Positions 60,099-64,000 of a stretch of 64,000 nt of DNA are shown piece by piece. The first letter of the stretch is position 1. Each line of letters begins with the position of its first letter. The DNA is from Bradyrhizobium septentrionale. GTDB lineage: Bacteria > Pseudomonadota > Alphaproteobacteria > Rhizobiales > Xanthobacteraceae. The DNA lies in assembly GCF_011516645.4 (NCBI RefSeq), contig NZ_CP088285.1:3614501-3678500 (forward strand), given 5' to 3'. The notes under the pieces are model-generated. The model searched no databases and was not told where the DNA came from. It was given only the letters and a program-made list of their open reading frames with translations. The position numbers and the translations under genes are program-made.

Positions 60099-61325
60099 CT
60101 AGTTGCTCAGATTGCTCGAAATGATGTCACCGAACAGCTCCCACCTCTCGCCCTTGAACCGCATCAGGCGCAGCTGCTTGATCGGTGCGAAGTCGGTGGC
60201 CGAGGTGTTGATGCTGATGCCCGGCAGCAGCGTGTCGGGGACATAATCCTTCAGGCTCGCAGCCTGCTTCATGACATTGGCGCGAGTCAGATCGTCACCG
60301 CACATCTCCAGCACCTTCACCATGGTCTGCGCGGCGGCGTATCCGAAGGAGGTGGCGCCGTCGAGCTTGTTGGCGTCGGGATAATGCTTCTTGAGGAAGG
60401 CAAGGAATTTCTCCATGCCGGGATCCTTGTCCCATTGTGGGTCGGCGCCGTCCTTGAGGTAGGACGCCGACAGGATGCCTTGCGAATTCTCGAAGCCCGC
60501 CGGCTGCATCACGCCGCCGACCGAAGCCGAGACGTTGGCGACGATCTGCAGCGGCGTCCAGGCGATTTCGGCAGCCTTCTTGATGGCCTGCGCTGCGAAT
60601 TTCGGCGTCGTGATGCTGACGAAGGTGTCGGCGCCGGCGGCCTTCAGCTTGATGATGCGATTGTCGATTGTGGGCTCCGACGTCTCGTAGGCCTCTTCGG
60701 CGACGATCATCGTGGCCTTGTCGCCGAAAGCGTCCTTCAGTCCCTTGAGGTAGTCCTTGCCGAAATCGTCATTCTGGTAGAGCACGCCGACCTTGGCGTC
60801 GGGCTTGTGCTTCATGATGTATTTTGCGTAGACCCGCGCCTCGTCCTGGTAGGACGGTTGCCAGCCCATGGTCCATGGATAGTTCTTGGGGTCGTTCCAC
60901 TTGGAGGCGCCGGAAGCGATGAACAGCTGCGGCACCTGCTTCTCGTTCATGTACTTTCGGATCGCGGCGTTGCTTGAGGTGCCGACCGAGCCGAACACCA
61001 GCAGCACCTGGTCGTCCTCGACCAGCTTGCGCGCCTGCTCGACGGTCTTGGCTGGCGAGTAGCCGTCGTCATAGGAGATGAACGTGATCTTGCGGCCGCG
61101 GATGCCGCCGGACGCGTTGATCATCTTGAAATAGGCCGCCTCGGTCCTGCCGATCACGCCATAGGCCGAGGCGGGTCCCGAGTACGGCGCGGTGTTGCCG
61201 ATCCTGATTTCGGTGTCGCTGGCGCCGGTGTCGTAGGCCTTCTGCGCCAGCGCGGCATTGCAGCTCGTCAGGATCAGAGCGAATGCGCACAATAGCGCCG
61301 TCAGGGACGGGCGTACGGCAATCAT
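60099..61325 (-). CDS. Liv-type ABC transporter substrate-binding protein, array copy 4
   Basis: 408 residues. Signal peptide (LTALLCAFALILTSCNAALA) whose SCN-A segment resembles a weak lipobox; then QKAYDTGASDTEIRIGNTAP, slightly different from the KKYDTG of the others. Core: GGIRGRKITFISYDDGYSPA, QLFIASGASKWNDPKNYPWT, VGVLYQNDDFGKDYLKGLKD. Binding-pocket loop changes suggest a different ligand. Terminator-like hairpin downstream. Confidence 0.93.
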   Translation of the reverse strand: MIAVRPSLTALLCAFALILTSCNAALAQKAYDTGASDTEIRIGNTAPYSGPASAYGVIGRTEAAYFKMINASGGIRGRKITFISYDDGYSPAKTVEQARKLVEDDQVLLVFGSVGTSSNAAIRKYMNEKQVPQLFIASGASKWNDPKNYPWTMGWQPSYQDEARVYAKYIMKHKPDAKVGVLYQNDDFGKDYLKGLKDAFGDKATMIVAEEAYETSEPTIDNRIIKLKAAGADTFVSITTPKFAAQAIKKAAEIAWTPLQIVANVSASVGGVMQPAGFENSQGILSASYLKDGADPQWDKDPGMEKFLAFLKKHYPDANKLDGATSFGYAAAQTMVKVLEMCGDDLTRANVMKQAASLKDYVPDTLLPGISINTSATDFAPIKQLRLMRFKGERWELFGDIISSNLSN

Positions 61326-61385
61326 GGTTTCCCCACCTCGTATTCTTGTGCCGTGTATTCAATACCATCGGCGTCGGGCGTCAAC

Positions 61386-61415
61386 AAAAAGCCCCCGCGA
61401 CGGGATCGCGGAGGC
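61386..61415 (-). terminator. Intrinsic terminator after SBP array copy 5
   Basis: Stem GCCCCCGCGA / TCGCGGAGGC with one mismatch, followed on the minus strand by T5. Confidence 0.8.
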
Positions 61416-61441
61416 CGTTGTTTTATTCCCGCAGTGCAACC

Positions 61442-62670
61442 TCACTCGGAGGGAACGTCGCCGGAAATGATCTCGCCGAACAGTTCCCATTTCTGGCCCT
61501 TGAAGCGCTGCATCTGCAGCTGGGCGATCGGGGCGAAATCGGTGGCCGAGGTGTTGATCTTGACGCCGGGCAACAGGGTGTCCGGCGTAAAGTCCTTCAG
61601 GCTCGCTGCCTGCTTCATGACGTTGGCGCGGGTCAGATCGTCGCCGCACATTTCGAGCGCCTTGGCGAGCGTCTGCGCGGCGCCATAGCCGTAGACGACG
61701 CCGTTGTCGGTCTTGTCGACGCCCGGCATGTACTTGTCGAGGAATGCGTTCCACTTCTTCATGCCGGGATCGTTGGCCCATTGCGGGTCGGAGCCGTCCT
61801 TGGCATAGGCGGCCGAGAGCACGCCCTGGGCGTTCTCGAAGCCGGCCGGCTGCATCACGCTGCCGACCGAGATCGCCACGTTGGTGATGATCTGCAGCGG
61901 CTTCCAGCCGAGCTCGGCGGTCTTCTTGATGGTCTGGGCGCCGAATTTCGGCGTGGTGTAGATCAAGAGCACGTCGGGATTGGCGGCCTTGATCTTGACG
62001 ATATGGCCGTCGATCGACGGCTCGGAGACCTCATAGCTCTCCTCCATGATGATGCTGGAGGCCGCCTTGGCGCCGAAACCGTCCTTGGTGCCCTTGAGGT
62101 AGTCTTTGCCGAAATCGTCGTTCTGATAGAGGATCGCGACCTTGGCGTCGGGCTTCTCCTCAACAGCCATTTGGCATAGATTTGCGCTTCGCTCTGGTAG
62201 CTCGGCTGCCAGCCGATGGTCCACGGGAAGTTCTTCGGATCGTTCCACTTGGTGGCGCCGGTGGCGACGAACAGCTGCGGGATCTTCTTGGAGTTGAGGT
62301 ACTTCTGGATCGCGGTGTTCGACGGCGTGCCGAGCGGGTTGAACACGACGAGCACCTCGTCGCTCTCGACCAGCTTGCGCACCTGCTCGACCGCCTTCGG
62401 CGGCGAATAGGCGTCGTCATAGCTGACGAAGCTGACCTTGCGGCCGTTGATGCCACCCTGATCGTTGATCATCTTGAAGTAGGCTTCTTCAGTCTTGCCG
62501 ATCACGCCATAGGCGGAGGCCGGTCCCGAATACGGCATGATGTTGCCGACCTTGATCTCGGTATCGCTCGCGCCGGTGTCGTATTTCTTTTGGGCGAATG
62601 CGGCAGTGGACGTCGCAGCAACAGCGACGATCGCCGCGGAAATCGCGGCGATCCTTAACGTAGAAAGCAT
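61442..62670 (-). pseudogene. Liv-type ABC transporter substrate-binding protein, array copy 5, frameshifted
   Basis: Signal peptide and N-terminal lobe (QKKYDTGASDTEIKVGNIMP, GGINGRKVSFVSYDDAYSPP) are in one frame up to QIYAKWLL at about 62162; the rest (KPDAKVAILYQNDDFGKDYL to NTSATDFAPIAQLQMQRFKG) is in another. One A is missing near 62158-62162 compared with WLLKEKPDAK of the sister genes. All else is intact. Nearest the LivM gene, so it would be the cognate receptor of LivHM if functional. Real mutation or sequencing error undecided. Confidence 0.9.
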
Positions 62671-62699
62671 AATGTCTCCTGGTTTGCTTCGATAGGCTG

Positions 62700-63722
62700 T
62701 TAGTTTTTCTTGAGCTTTGCGGCCAGCTGGTGGGCAACGATCGCAACCTGCCTGGCGCCGTGCGGCACGAGGAAGATGACGAGGAACAGCAGCACGCCGA
62801 ACACAGCGCCGGAGAGGCCCTTGGAAATCCCCTCAGCGATGTTGGGCACGAAGATGATGAAGGCGCTTCCGACGATCGAGCCGGGCAGCCAGCCGACGCC
62901 GCCGACCACCATGCCGAGGAACAGCGAGATCGCGAGCTGGATGGTGTAGCCGTCGGGCGCCACGAACTGCACCGCGATGGCGCCGAGACCGCCGGCGACG
63001 CCGGTGATGCCGGCCGAGACGCCGAACGCCAGCGTCTTGTAAAGCGCGACGTCGACGCCCATCGCGGAAGCCGCGATCTCGTTGTCGCGGATCGCCATGA
63101 AGGCGCGGCCCGAGCGCGAGCGCAGCAGGTTCACCGAAGCGATATAGATTGCGATCGTGACCACCAGCGTGAAGTAATACAGCCACATGTCCTGCCCCAT
63201 CGGCAGGCCGAACGGCGCATCCGGCTTGGTCACGACCAGGCCCTGCACGCCGCCGGTCCAGTGCTCGAAATAGCCCAGCTTCAAGAGCTGCGGCATCGCG
63301 GTTGCGAGCGCAAAGGTGGCGAGCGCCAGATAGACGCCGGAAAGCCGCAGCGCCGGCTGGCCGAACAGGAAGCCGAAGCCGAAGCAGACGATGCCGGCGA
63401 TCGGCAGCGTGAGGGCATAGTTCATGCCGACATGCTCCATCAGGATCGCCGAGGTATAGGCGCCGACGGCGTAGAACGCGCTCTGACCGAGCGAGAACTG
63501 GCCGGAGCCGCCGGTCAGGATGTTGAGCGCCATCACCGCAAGGCCGTAGATCAGAAGCATCGTCATCTGGAAGATGATGAAGTTCTTCACGAACATCGGG
63601 ATCAGGATCAGCGCGGCGAGCACGACGAGCGACGTGCCGTAGCCCAGCGTCATGGCGCGCTTTGGCACGGCCTCGACGGCCTGGCCTTCGGTGACGACTT
63701 CGACTTCTTCAGCGGCGCTCAT
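62700..63722 (-). CDS. Liv-type ABC transporter permease (LivM-like)
   Basis: 340 residues from ATG 63722 (2 bp after the upstream stop). Membrane segments and LivM hallmarks: LIYGLAVMALNILTGGSGQFSLGQSAFYAVGAY split over two helices, RSGRAFMAIRDNEIAASAMG (EAA-type loop) and GMVVGGVGWLPGSIVGSAFI. N-terminal cytosolic extension of about 25 residues is acidic. With LivH upstream it forms the membrane channel that the SBP array probably serves. Confidence 0.94.
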   Translation of the reverse strand: MSAAEEVEVVTEGQAVEAVPKRAMTLGYGTSLVVLAALILIPMFVKNFIIFQMTMLLIYGLAVMALNILTGGSGQFSLGQSAFYAVGAYTSAILMEHVGMNYALTLPIAGIVCFGFGFLFGQPALRLSGVYLALATFALATAMPQLLKLGYFEHWTGGVQGLVVTKPDAPFGLPMGQDMWLYYFTLVVTIAIYIASVNLLRSRSGRAFMAIRDNEIAASAMGVDVALYKTLAFGVSAGITGVAGGLGAIAVQFVAPDGYTIQLAISLFLGMVVGGVGWLPGSIVGSAFIIFVPNIAEGISKGLSGAVFGVLLFLVIFLVPHGARQVAIVAHQLAAKLKKN

Positions 63723-63724
63723 GA

Positions 63725-64000
63725 TCAAACTCGCTTCACGATGGCGCGACCGAACAGGCCTGCCGGTTTGACGACCAGGACGACAATGATCAGCGCAAGC
63801 GCGATCGGAAGTTTCAGCTCATTGCCGACGCCGGGGATGTAGGTGCCGACGAGGTTCTCGAAGATGCCGACCAGGAAGCCGCCCATCACCGCGCCGAACG
63901 GACTGGTCAGCCCGCCCAGCACGGCGGCAGCAAACCCGTAGATCAGCACGCCCAGCATCATGTTCGGCTCGAGGAACACCACCGGCGCGATCATCATGCC
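63725..64000 (-). CDS. Liv-type ABC transporter permease (LivH-like), C-terminal part
   Basis: The visible C-terminal end (MMIAPVVFLEPNMMLGVLIY, FAAAVLGGLTSPFGAVMGGF, LVGIFENLVGTYIPGVGNEL, VKPAGLFGRAIVKRV) matches the last two to three helices of LivH. The gene continues beyond the right edge. Stop lies 2 bp before the LivM start, so the two are in one operon. Confidence 0.9.
   Translation of the reverse strand, partial: GMMIAPVVFLEPNMMLGVLIYGFAAAVLGGLTSPFGAVMGGFLVGIFENLVGTYIPGVGNELKLPIALALIIVVLVVKPAGLFGRAIVKRV

Noticed and set aside
57192..61415. Regular hairpins between SBP genes as riboswitches or small RNAs
   Set aside because: Simple GC stems followed by T tracts at gene ends are fully explained as intrinsic terminators.

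Overview
The window looks like chromosome of a Bradyrhizobium-type alphaproteobacterium (Nitrobacteraceae). Basis: high GC, an abundance of CoA-dependent catabolic genes and Liv-type transporters, GGAAC-N16-CGTT promoters of the alphaproteobacterial EcfG type, and several families of palindromic intergenic repeats. No rRNA, tRNA or CRISPR array was seen.

Region 1 (1-10.1 kb): a CoA-thioester catabolic cluster. A thiolase (cut by the left edge) diverges from a TetR regulator, followed by an SDR dehydrogenase, an enoyl-CoA hydratase, a feruloyl-CoA-synthase-like ligase, three acyl-CoA dehydrogenases (two are tandem duplicates) and a nitroreductase. Together they could activate an acid to its CoA ester and shorten its side chain. 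Region 2 (10.2-16.6 kb): a WYL regulator/GST pair with a clear operator, a cyclic-nucleotide-gated channel beside a membrane cNMP-binding protein, and an orphan protein. Region 3 (16.9-21.0 kb): a stress island of small proteins, PRC-barrel, DUF892 and CsbD proteins with at least four EcfG-type promoters. Region 4 (21.6-31 kb): an IS1111-group element inside an intergenic repeat, a TAXI solute receptor, a second WYL/GST pair with two near-identical operators, and a LysR/flavoprotein pair.

Region 5 (31.3-36.3 kb): pobA (4-hydroxybenzoate 3-monooxygenase) diverges from a TRAP transporter whose receptor gene is frameshifted; a 37-bp dyad lies between them. Region 6 (36.5-41.8 kb): two ISAs1-type elements and one IS3-family element inserted within about 20 bp of one palindromic repeat, the IS3 copy itself split by an IS110-group element. 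Region 7 (42.7-52.2 kb): a second ligase/hydratase/SDR/thioesterase cluster with its own Liv-type ABC transporter and a MarR regulator. This resembles hydroxycinnamate uptake and side-chain removal to a benzoate, which pobA could then use; that link is inference. Region 8 (52.3-64 kb): an adenosine-specific kinase-like protein, a saccharopine-dehydrogenase-like reductase, a glycerate kinase, and five tandem Liv-type substrate-binding protein genes (one frameshifted), each copy set off by terminators, downstream of LivM and LivH genes (the last cut by the right edge).

Three genes carry single-base deletions and two coding frames begin where ATC stands in place of an expected ATG. These are either real decay or assembly errors and should be checked against reads.
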